A stretch of DNA of 64,000 nucleotides from Bilabrum cf. latius. Its lineage: Eukaryota; Bigyra: Bicosoecida; Bigyra; Bicosoecida. Positions 47,209-58,500 of the stretch are shown here, piece after piece (the stretch's first letter is position 1; every line of letters begins with the position of its first letter). The notes under the pieces were generated by a model. The model was given only the letters and a program-made list of their open reading frames with translations, had not been told where the DNA came from and ran no database searches. Both the position numbers and the translations under genes were made by a program. The stretch lies in NCBI GenBank assembly GCA_965178125.1, contig OZ237758.1, forward strand, positions 806,001 to 870,000. The letters run 5' to 3'.

Positions 47209-47396
47209 CGCCCTCCCGCCGCAGCAGCCGATGGTGCGCCCTCACGGCCTCCCCCGCCAGCCGCTCCAGCACGGCCAGCAGCCGCGCCACCTTGCGCACG
47301 GCCCAGTGAACCTTCCTCGGAAGTTCCCTCTCGAAGGACGGCATCTGTTCCCCGGACACGTCCTGCCCCTCCCTCTCCCTCCGGCGCATGTCCTGT
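47209..47396 (-). pseudogene. Fragment copied from the 3' end of the 4,103-residue gene
   Basis: About 190 bp nearly identical to 49778-49966, the C-terminal coding part of the large minus-strand gene (RREREGQDVSGEQMPSFERE and following), in the same orientation. Similarity starts and stops abruptly. It lacks the rest of the gene and is likely debris of local duplication around the zinc-finger gene between the two copies. Confidence 0.85.
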
Positions 47397-47508
47397 GGCT
47401 TGAGCAAGGAGCCAGAGGAGCCTGCAGCATAGAGAGCTCTACAAGTAGACTCACATGATGCACATGCACACACATCTTATCTGTGGTCTAGGTTCAATGC
47501 GCTGACAA

Positions 47509-49217
47509 TCAGCTTGACTCCCCATGTACGGTACGCATGTGCCTCTTGAGACTGCCTGCCTCCCCGAAGCGCTTCCCGCACACCATGCACTCGTACTTGC
47601 GCTCCCCAATATGCACTACGTTCACATGCCTCTTGAGATCCCCAGCCTGCCCGAAGCGCTTCCCGCACTCGATGCATTCGTGCTTGCGCTCCCCCAGATG
47701 CACGGTGCTCATGTGCCTCTTGAGACTGCTTGCCTGCCCGAAGCGCTTCCCGCACTCGATGCATTCGTACTTGCGCTACACCAGATGCACCGTGCTCATG
47801 TGCCTCTTGAGACTGCTTGCCTGCCCGAAGCGCTTCCCGCACTCGATGCATTCGTACTTGCGCTACACCAGATGCACCGTGCTCATGTGCTTCTTGAGAT
47901 TGCCTGCCTGCCCGAAGCGCTTCCCGCACTCGATGCATTCGTGCTTGAGCTCCCCCAGATGCACCGTGCTCATGTGTGTCTTGAGACTGCCTGCCTGCCC
48001 GAAGCGCTTCCCGCACTCGATGCATTCGTGCTTGAGCTCCCCCAGATGCACCGTGCTCATGTGCGTCTTGAGACTGCTTGCTTGCCCGAAGCGCTTCCCG
48101 CACTCGATGCATTCGTGCTTGAGCTCCCCCAGATGCACCGTGCTCATGTGCGTCTTGAGATGGCCTGCCTTCCCGAAGCGCTTCCCGCACTCGATGCATT
48201 CGTGCTTGCGCTCCCCTAGATGCACCGTGCTCATGTGTGTCTTGAGACTGCTTGCTATTCCGAAGCGCTTCCCGCACTCGATGCATTCGTGCTTGCGCTC
48301 CCCCAGATGCACGGTGCTCATGTGCTTCTTAAGACTGCTTGCTTGCCCGAAGCGTTTGCCGCACTCGCTGCATTCGTGCTTGCGCTCCCCAAGATGCACC
48401 ACTGACACGTGCCCCCTCATGTTATATGGACTCGGACATCAGGATTGAAGCAACGGGGAGCAGAGGTGAGACGGAAGACGAGGTGGGCGCAGGAGGACAG
48501 GAGGTGGAGAAGAAGAGGGGGACACCGGCACAGGCGACGACAGTGCGGTGTCAACAGGGAGAACACAACGGGAGGAATGGGGGCTCCAGGTGCAAGGCAC
48601 GAGGGAGACACGGGTGGCAGCGGACTGCATGGCCAGCAGCACGCAGAAGGCCAACAGGTGGGTGGACAGGTGGGGCGCACGGCAGGTCGGCCAGGACCGG
48701 CGCGTGCAGGCTGAAAGGATAGGGCCAAGGTGGCAATGCTGGGAGCAAAGCACACGGTCCCTAGGGCGGGGAACAGGAACAGGAAGCCATGTGGCGACGA
48801 GGCCAGTCGGGTGCATGGGGAAAGTGGTGTGTACATTCGTAGTGTCAGATGAATACCGCATTCAGGTGGACCGGTGAAGAACCAGTCGTTCGGGGTGAAG
48901 CCCAGTGGGTCCGCGGGACCGGGGGCAGGAATTTTTGCCGAGCTCAGCACCTTCCCACACACCTCGCACTCAAGGCATCCTCCACTGTCGCCTGCCCCAG
49001 GTTCCTTCCTTGCTTCCGGTCCATATCGTGCTGAGCGCCTCCTCTTCTGTCCGAGTGCAGCACTGGAAGATGTACCTGCATCGATCCCATGTACGATGCC
49101 GTCGCCAGGAGCGGATGTGCCCGCCGATCTGGCGGCTGGTCGGCTTGCCACGGTCCTCTCGATGTTGCTATGAGATTGCTTGACTCCTGCACGCGAGACG
49201 CGACGACGCTTGGACAC
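47509..49217 (-). pseudogene. C2H2 zinc-finger gene interrupted by mobile element (ZnF-C)
   Basis: The 5' part (about 49217-48938; start codon uncertain) codes a basic Ser-rich N terminus (SKRRRVSRAGVKQ) and half a finger, ECEVCGKVLSSA. Copy B of the mobile element then intervenes, and the finger resumes as MRGHVSVVH at 48420, followed by ten full fingers of CIECGKRFGQASSLKTH type and TGA at 47509. The two parts are out of frame (offset 797 nt) and the upstream frame meets TGA at 48417, so no full-length product is possible unless the element is spliced out; I see no GT at its left border. TAG at 47863 and 47776 replaces the Glu of the LGERKHE linker (GAG to TAG, twice in tandem), which fits Gln. 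The downstream 10-finger frame remains open. Confidence 0.75.
48421..48937 (+). mobile_element. Short interspersed element, full-length copy B
   Basis: 517 bp, nearly identical to copy A (33465-33975) but in the opposite orientation, 14.5 kb away. It begins GTTATATGGACTCGGACATC and ends GGCAGGAATTTTTG. It lies inside a zinc-finger repeat, as copy A does. No protein-coding capacity is evident, so it would depend on enzymes encoded elsewhere. Confidence 0.85.
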
Positions 49218-49579
49218 GCCATCATCCTAAGTTCTTGACTTTTCACACGGAGCCGGCAGAGGAATCTCGCCGTTGTCGCCCACCGCAGGCCCCGAAGACA
49301 TTAGGGCGAGGTCCACAAGGGGGAAACTATCATTCACGAAGCAATACTCGATTGGGTTGAAGGGCCGACGTTCGTCCTGCTCTTCCCACTAGTGCTGCAG
49401 TGGGATCCGCGTACCGTACCGCCCGGACGCGCATTGCCACTGGCACTGCGGAACCTCAGGCTGGACGCCGTCATGCCGAAGCAAGGCAATCCTCTCACAT
49501 TCCAGCACAATACACACCTCTTCTTTCACACACCAACCAATACACACCAACCACCCCATATCAAAAACTACATATCACA
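49218..49579. other. Intergenic region between large gene and ZnF-C
   Basis: 362 bp holding the 3' UTR of the 4,103-residue gene and the promoter of the zinc-finger gene, both on minus. Nothing else recognised. Confidence 0.4.
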
Positions 49580-52500
49580 TCACACCTTCGCCACCGCTCC
49601 CCCCTCCGACACGCCCAGCTGCACCGCCCCCACACACGCTCCCACCAGCATGCGCCTCTGTGCCCGAGTCAACAGCCCTGCCCGCATACCGGCCTGCACA
49701 GCCGCAGCGTCCCCCAAAACACCACCACCCCTGCCCCCCGCCCCCGCCCCCACCGCCCGAGCCGCCCCATCCACCGCCCCGCCCTCCCGCCGCAGCAGCC
49801 GACGGTGCGCCCTCACGGCCTCCCCCGCCAGCCGCTCCAGCACGGCCAGCAGCCGCGCCACCTTGCGCACGGCCCAGTGAACCTTCCTCGGAAGTTCCCT
49901 CTCGAAGGACGGCATCTGTTCCCCGGACACGTCCTGCCCCTCCCTCTCCCTCCGGCGCATGTCCTGGATGAATGCCCGCCGCTTCTCGGATCTCTGCGTC
50001 TCGCACATCTTCACCTTCGCCAAAGCATAGTCAGCCAGCAGCTGCGCGCAGCATCGAGGACCCCCCGCCGCCCCCAGTGTGGGGGACAACCCGTCGAGGA
50101 GGCCGGCGAACAGAGCCGCGCCAGCCGCGCCCGCCCCCAAGCGCTCCAGCCCGAGCTCGTGGCTGGGAGGTTCCGCAACCCCTCGCGCGGCGCCCCTCCC
50201 CCGCGTGGCCTGTCTGGCGGCCTCGACCAGCGCGAGGGGCGGCTCGAGCGCAGGTATGCCCACCGGCTGTGCCGTCAGGTCACCTAGGTCGGCAAGGTTC
50301 TCGCCGGGCCGGGTCCACCCCTTGACACCGCGCCCCGACTCCTCTTCTTCCGCCTCTTGCTGCTGCTTCTCTTCGTACCCATGCCGGTGGCGGTACTGGT
50401 ACTGGTCTGCATCACCGTGCCTCCCCCCGTGGCCCAGCATGCCCCCATACCCCGGCAAACGACTCGCCACACCGTATGCATCACCGCCGGCTCCGTCCCC
50501 CAGATCGTGATCATGCTCGTGATCGTGGCCCACCAGACGGTGCTGGGGGATCCGACCTGACCGACTGGGCCTCAGCCGCATGCTCTGCGCCCGCATGATG
50601 GCACGGCCCGCAGGCGCCGCCATCACATGCGCCCCTGCCCGCCCATCGCCGCCCTCGCCCTCTCTTTCTCCCTCACGCATGTGCTCGGACACCGCCACCG
50701 CCACCGTCCTCTTGTCCCGGCTGCTGCTGCTGCTGCCCCACATGGCAGACCTCGCCCTCGCTATGCCGCCCTCTTGTTCCCCCGCACCGCCGCCATCCTC
50801 TCCGTCCTTCTCGCCCAGCCGGAACCGCAGCTGGGGACCCCCGCCTCCACCACCACCGAGGGCCTCCTCGAGCGCAGCGGCATCCACGGGCAGAGCATCG
50901 GACAAGAGCGTGCCGCTGGACCGCCTCGAGTGGGTCTGGCTGGGACCCCTTCCGCTACCAGGAGTAGAGGAGCGACCCAGTGCCGCCTCTTTGTGTTCCC
51001 TGGGACCCGCCGGTTCGGAATGCAGGAGGAGAGCAAGACGGTGCACGGACTTTTGCCGCTGAGGGCCCCCCCGTGGCTTGCTTCCGCCGGCGGCACGACC
51101 GTGCGATGCACCAGTCACAAGGGCACCACCGGTGGCACGCACGGCCAGCGCGCCACCAGTCACGAAAGGTGTCCCGCCCTCGGGCCCGCCCTCGTCCTCC
51201 AGCCGACCCATAGGTGAGGCCCACCCGCTGCCATCATGACCCGCCGCGCCGCCCTGGTCGTGACCCGCCGCAGCACCGTCTGTTCCCTGCCCCGAGTCGC
51301 CACCCAGGATCTCTGCCAGGGCCCCCTCTCCCTCCCCCTACGACAGCTGCTTGAAATCCCGGAGGCTCTGCTGCAGCAGCGCCTCATAGGCGCCGAGCTA
51401 CCCCTCCTGAGACAAGGCCCCCCCCTCCCGCTCCCCCTCCTCTCCAGCCGCAGCCAAGGCGCCTTGCCCCAGCTCCTGCCCCGCCCAAGTCGCAAGCCAC
51501 CCGGCCTTGAGGTACGTCCGGTCCCTGTCCACGGTTGCAACCGCATCGTCCAGCGAGGTCTCTCTCCTCACGGAGGCCCCCTCCACCGTGTCCAGCCTCG
51601 TCCTCGGCCTGCCGTCCCACCCGAGGGGCAGACGTGCCAGCATCTTCCTCCTCTTCTACTGCTCCGACAGCTGCTCCATCTCGTCCTGCGTGAGCCAGTG
51701 CCCTTGTTCCCTGAGCCTCGAGTGCTCCTCCTCCATCTCGTCGTCCCAGTCCTCCACTTCGTCCTCGCCCACGTCCTCAAGGTCGTCAGGGTCGGCGGCG
51801 AGCGGGTTACTGGCGCTGTCGCGGCTACCGGCGGCACCGGAAATGATCTCGGTGCCCGGCGCCGGCACCACGTCGCACGTGTAGAGCCACCGCAGCCGAT
51901 TCACCAGCAGCCTGCTCGCCCACAGGCACCGCTCGATGCAGGCCTGCACCAGCGGCACAGGCGCGCACCCCTGCACGCGGGCCGGGGAACAGCGGGTGAT
52001 CCAGTGGGGCACCGGCTCGGGGATCACCTGCTGCTGGCCCTAAATACCTTGTTGTTCCCCAGAGTCGCCCCCCCCGAGGAGGGTACCCAGGGGCATGGGC
52101 AGAGGCAAAGTCTCACCGCTGCCAGGTGCCGCCGCAAGCGCATCCGATCCACCGGTGGATCCCACCGCCGCCAGAGCGATCTGCTCGTCGGTCGGGGCGG
52201 GACTCGCCACGAACCCGGCTATCCCGCTCCCCCGCCATGTGTTCCCCGCAGAGGGGCCGCCATCCAGCTCGAGCTCTAGGCAAACCACGGGCGAGGAGGC
52301 AAGGTTTGCCACCAAGGCATCTGCGTCGTCCCTCTTGTGGAACTTGCGGGCGAACACGGGCACCGAACCTTCGATCGGGTGTTCCCGGATGCTCTCGGGA
52401 GCCGCTTCCTCCCCACCCCCTAGTATTTCTTGCCCGCCGCTGCCTCCCCCCGGCTGTAGCCAGGGAACAGTGGCCGTCTGCCCCCTTGGCACCATCACCC

Positions 52501-55500
52501 GGAAGCACGTGGCCGAGGCTGCAGACTGCGAGGCCCCGGTGCGGTCGACGTCGAAGGCGGGGTACACGTAGATGTGCGCGGCGCCGGTTCCGCTAGCGGA
52601 ACCGCCTCCGCGTCGCATCGGCACAGCCACCGGTCCTCCGTCCCCCGAGGTGTGACGAGCGAGCACGACCCCGTCGGAGTCGGCCAGTGCCCCCGCCCCC
52701 AGGAAGCCCACCTGGCCCGCCCAAGCGTCCTCCTGGCCCCCCGACCCGCTCCCGCCCGAGGACCCGCGCCCCTCCTGGACCCCCTTGACCACGGTCACGG
52801 CGGTGTCTGGCCCCAGCACCACCGCGCCCGGGTGTGCCTCCGCCAGCTGGGCCACTAGGTGGTGCCCGCTCTAGCCCTCTTCCAGCCGGAACACGCGCCA
52901 GGCGGGGTTCGCGCTGCTGAAGCCAGACCCCGCGCCAGACCCCGCCGGGGTGAGGCCACCCACACCCCCACCTTGATCCTGATCCTGATCCTCATCTTGA
53001 TCTCGATCTCGATCTTGATCTTGATCTTGATCTTGATCTTGATCTTGATGTTCATCGCCAAGGTCCCAAGCGGGATCGAGGCCGCCATCCCACGGGCCGC
53101 AGCCCACGAACCCCACAGCGTAGTACACGGGCATCTGCTCGAGGGTCGCGCCGAACCGCCGCCTCATGCGCAGTGCCTCCTGAAGACTGCTGGCAGGGGA
53201 GGAGGGGGCGCCGCCCCGCTTCAACCCCTGCCCCTGCCCCTCGCCGTGCGGCTGTAGCGCCAGCAGCTTCTCCGACTCCCGCAGCTTGGCTATCCTCCTC
53301 TGCAGCGATTGCACCGCATCCCACTGCACCTTGGTCAGCGACTCCGCAGCGCTGGCAGCGGCAGGACCCACCGTCTGACCCAGCTGGCCCCGCGCAAGAG
53401 CAACTCCGCGACGGGGCGCAGGGCTCGCCGCCGCACCGCCCGCCTAGATTGCGCGCTCCAGCGCCGACTCAGCCTCGGCAGTCGTCAGCAGCGCCCTGCC
53501 CTCCACCTGCAGCCGGCACCGCAATGCAGTGCACAGAGCCACGGACAGGTCACTCTCCCCCGCGGCGTCCGCGCAGGCCACCGCCTCCGTGAAGGCCGCT
53601 CCCAGCCACGCGACCGCCTTGCTCGCAGGCCCGGCGCCCGCGTGCGTCCAGAGCGCGGGGCCGGAGCCCACCGCCGTCAGCATCCCAGAGCCGGGCACCT
53701 CCTGCCCGGGCCCCAGGCTGGGGCCCTCCTCCAGCCGAACTACCACAGCCGGATCCACCGGTGGATCGGAGCCGCCACCGCCACTGCCACTGCTTGCCGC
53801 CGCCTGCAGCAGCGAAGCCACGAGTGCCGCTGTTGCAGAACTCGCAGTGGCAGGGTGAGACCACGCCAGGCGCCTCTGCAGCGAGGGGCGCGCATCCAAG
53901 GCTGCTTGGGGGTCGGTCCTCCCGAGGGTGGAGGACGTGTTCCCTGAAAACGCATCGCTGGTCCCGGGGCCCTTCCCGAGAGTGGCGGCCAGCGACGGCG
54001 GATTCTCGGCGGTGGGGTAGGAGGACCCGCTGGTGCCCGCCTGGACCCCTTGCTGTTCCCCAGTGGACCCGTGCAGCGGCGCCAGCACCCGGGCCCACTC
54101 CAGCCAGCACCGAGCCACGACCCCTCCCGTGTCGAAGCCACCGGCTGGGATACCACCGGGCCTTGCCTTGCCGGAGCTGCTCGAGGCCGGGGGCTGGGCC
54201 GACGAGGGGCCGGCAGACCCGTGGGCGGGCACCGAAGCTTCGGTCTCCCAGGGAACAAGAGCACCGGAAGAAGGCCCAACCGACCCCTGGCTACCGTCCG
54301 TCCCATCGATGTCAGAAGCAGACCCCAGCCCTGCGAACTCCCCGCCTTGGAATCCATGCCCCCCGGCAGGCACCCACCCGCCGTCTCCCTCTCCCTCTCC
54401 CCCAGCGACAGCCACGAAACCTCGCACGCCGCACGCAGACCCGCCCCAGGCCCGCGCGCTCCACAGGCGCCCGAGCACCAGCGCCCGCAGAGCCTGCGCC
54501 TGGGCCACCATGAGCCCGTCGTCCAGCCCGCCCGCACCGCCGCGCGACTCGGGCAATCCACCGGTGGAGTGGTCCTCCGGGTCGGCAGAGCCGCGGGACC
54601 CGCGCTGTACCCCGGCCTGCGACTCGCCCAGCAGACCGGCGCCGCCCGCCACCCTCGCGATCGCGTCGCACAGCACGACGCAAGCGTCGGGCGCCACACC
54701 GCTGGCCAGCACTGCCAGCTGCCTCAAGGCCTCCACGGGGCCGTGGGAGGCCGACGAGGGCTGGAGAGCGGGCGGGGGTGGCAGCCCCAGAGGCACCGCG
54801 GCCGCGTGTTGAGCGCTGCCGCCATCGACCACCCTTTTCGCTGCAGCCACCGCGGCTCTCGTGGCAGGCGGCGCTGGCACCCCGAGGCGGGCCACGGCGG
54901 CACCACCGGCGCGTCCTTCACGGCCAGAGTCCCCCGCTGCACTGGACCTGAGCACGCCCGGGCTCTGCCCCGAGACCACGTAGGGGTGCCTCCCCGCCCC
55001 CACCGCCCCGGGGGGCACGAGGGCCAGTCCCTTGCGGAGGGTACCGCACACGGAGGCAAAGGAATCCGTCCATGAAGCCACCACCGACAGGGCCTGACGG
55101 GAGGATAGAGAACGTTCCTTGGAGGCTGCTCCCTCCAGCTCGGCCCGCAGCGAGTCCGAGACGGCAGCGGCCACGAGAGCCGCGCAGTCCATGGGCCTCA
55201 CGTCGAGCAGCAGAGCGTGCGCCGGGAGAGGGATCCAGCGACCCCCCCGCGCGCCCGCCCTGAAGGTCAACCCGCTGGCCGCCCTCACCCCGAGGCTGCT
55301 GCGGGGAGGCGCCAGGGCCCCGCAGGCCCACCGCAGCAGGCAGGCGAGCAGAGCGTGCGCGGTGGCGGGGCACCCGCCCGAGCCAGAGGCAGCGGACTCC
55401 GAGACGATGCACGCGGCCACAGCCTCGGCAGCCGACTGCACCTCACTTACAGCAGCAGCGGCTGCAGGTACTGTCCCGGAGCCCTGCCCAGCCCCAGCCC

Positions 55501-58500
55501 CCGTCCCCTGCTGCGCCGCAATCTGCACAAGTGACACGAACGCCAGCCCTGCCCGTCCCCTGGACGCCTCGTCCGCGCCCTCTGCATAGACCGCCGATGC
55601 CTGCCTCAGGGCCTCCTCCAGCATCTGCACCCGGGCCCGCTGGGATGTGGTGCTGGGTGCACCGCCACTTTGGCCACCCTCCTCCACCCCTGCTATGCCT
55701 GACGCGTCTGCCCCTTTACCACGGCCCGAGACGGGCACCAGAGCCAGCCCTGCGCCCTGCTTGTTCCCCGAGGAGGCCCCCTGCAGCCGGATGGTTGACA
55801 GCATCCGGCGGACTCCCCTCCCCCACGCTGTTCCTCGGGCGACGGAGGCCCCTGCCAGAAAGGCCCAGAAGCTCGAAGCTGCCTGCAGGGGCCCGCCGGT
55901 GGCAGAATGCCGCGCGGTCCAGGCCCAGGCCAGGGCGACAGGAACCGCCATGGCGTCATCTGCAGCGTCCGATTGTTCCCTGGACCGCCCGTCGCCCCTC
56001 CCGCCGCGGCCCCGCAGCTCCACCAGCGCACCCGCCACCGGTCCCACCAGAGACCCGAGCCCTGCCTGCCCCGTGCTCGTGCTCATGCTCGTCTGCGACA
56101 GGGAAGCAGCGACCTGGGTCGATGCGCCAGCACCTGACCAGGCTGACTCCCTGCTTCCAGCCGAGCGAGCGTCCTGCGGGCGGGTGAGGTCGCACCCCGC
56201 TGCAGCTAGCAGCAGGATCGATGCCTCTCCTGCCACGCCAGTTTGACCACCCTCTTGTTCCCTGTGGTCCTACCCCTGCAGCATCGGGAGGAGCTCGTCG
56301 GCGATCGACAGCCAGTCGCCGCTGCCGCCATCACCCCCCGAATGCCCGGGCGACCCCCCGATGGTGACCCGCACCGCCGGCCGCCTCTCCCCCGCGCGGG
56401 TCCCCGCAGCGCAGAGCGCGTCCAGAAGGACCGCCCCGAGGCCGCCCACCTCGCCCTCCATCGCGTCCAGCGACGCAGCGCCGGCCACGGAAGAGCCGCC
56501 AGACTACGGATCATCGTCCTCGTCCTCGTCCTCGTCCTTGTCTCCTCGACCCACAGTGGCCCCCTCGCCCTTCCACTGCTCCCTGAAACCACCTCCCGCT
56601 TCGTCATCCAGCGAACTCTTGGACTCGAGAGCGGCCTGCGAGCCCCTCCCGAGCCGGGGTGCCGGAGCACTCGTCACACTGCCAAGGGACGCGCGCAAGG
56701 CGCTCTCAGCAGCAACCCGTGCCCCATCCAGACCGCCCGATCGGCATCCCTCGCACGCGGCACTCGTCACACTCAGGCCAGCGGCAAGCCAGCTGGGGCC
56801 CCTCGCCCCTGTCGCCGAGCCATCGAGATCTCCCGTCGGCCCACGGGCGGCGTCCGTGAGGCATTTGGCCAGCGATCGGAGCGCCCCGGGCGGGACGTCT
56901 GACCTGCCCAGGTACCGCACCAGCTGGCCCGCGGCCTATTCGGCTCCGAGTCCGGCCCCCACCACCCCTCTCCTCGGAGACACAGCGTACCCCTTTCCTG
57001 TTCCCTCTCCCGCCAGCGCCCGCGCACCACCCCCGTCTCCCCGCAGGCCACCCCCCGATTCGTCCCCTGTCACCCCCCCGGTCGCGGCCCCCAGAATCCT
57101 GCGGAAGTGCAGCGCCAGCACGGCCGCGTGTGTGGCCACAGAGGCGCGCACCGCATCGTGCCACCACACCGGGGACCCGCCTCCCGATGATCGGATCAGG
57201 GATCGGATCAAACCCCAGCAGCGCGACCCCGCCGCAAGCAGGGACGGCAGCGCCCACGCCAGCCGCAGCCCCCGCCTCTGCCTCAGCAAACAGGCCCGAC
57301 TCGCGTCACCGGGCGCAGCACCCGCACCCTCACCCCTCCCCAGCAGTGAGTGCGTCATGCCGGCAAGCAGGTCACAGCAGGGGCCCAGCAGCGACTCGGC
57401 GTTCTGCCACGCAGCGCTCCACGCCCTGGCAGTGGAGCTGTCACTGTGATCAGACCCGCTCGCACCATCCATGCCCCGGCCGACTCGGGCATCGGAGCTC
57501 ACCGGCAGCTAACCCGCCCCGAGTGCAAGCAGGACGGTCGCGGCGCGAACCGCTGCAGGCACCGCAATGCCCTGCAGGCTGGCCTGCGCGCTGGCCACTG
57601 GCAGCAACCGCCGGTGCGCGGGTCCGGCGTGCAGTGCCGAAGCAAGGCTGGCAGGGCTGGGGTCGAGGCAGAGCACCCGGGCGGTGACACCTGCGAGTGC
57701 CCCCGCGAGGGCCCGGCGCTCGGGGCACGACGCCCAGAGCCTTTGCAGATCCGCGCGGGCGTCTGCAGCAGCGGCGGCGGTAGCAGACGGGAGTGGCTGA
57801 TCGCATGCAGGGGGCACCGGCACGGCGGCAGCAGCGAGGACCGTGGAGGGCCACGGGGCCGTGAGGCGCCGCCACGAGGCGAATGCAGAGGAGGCGGCGG
57901 TGGATGGTTGCGCGCTGCCGTGCAATGCATCCGACTCTGCCCGAGCCGTGCTCTCCCACCCAAACGCACCACCGTGCGCTGCAGTTGCACCAGCCGTCCT
58001 CTTCGCCCCAGGCGCATCACCCCCACCAAGCGAGGCACCCAGCACCGTCCCTCCACCAAGCTCGCCCTCGCCCTCGCCCTCGCCCTCGCCCTCGCCCTCG
58101 CCCTCGCCCTCGGCCCCTACCATCCCATCCCCCGCCCGACCCCCGCTGGGTGCCCCGGGGACCCCCAGCGCGCCCACTCTCGAGGTCCGGTACTTGTCCA
58201 GGAAGCTGCCCCCTCGGGAGGTGCTCCCCTTCCCCTTGGATGAATTCGCGCCTTGTGTGCCGCCACTAACACTGCGGCTGAAAGAGTGAGCCAGCGACGA
58301 CCCACCTCCCGCAAGCTGACCGGCCTCTGCTTGGCTTGGTGATGGGTGCGTCGTCGCACTGCCAACAACCACAGGCAAGCGCAAGGAAACCGCCTGGCTG
58401 CACGCCAAATCGCCAGCCACCGCCCCGGCAGCCGCGAGCACCTGCTGCGCCGCCTCCACAGCCGCCTAGCCCGGGGCCAGTGCACTCGCCCAAGGCAGCA

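Noticed and set aside
48421-48937. Element copy B as an intron of the zinc-finger gene
   Set aside because: No GT donor at the left border, and a copy exists in the opposite orientation in another gene, which could not splice with the same signals.
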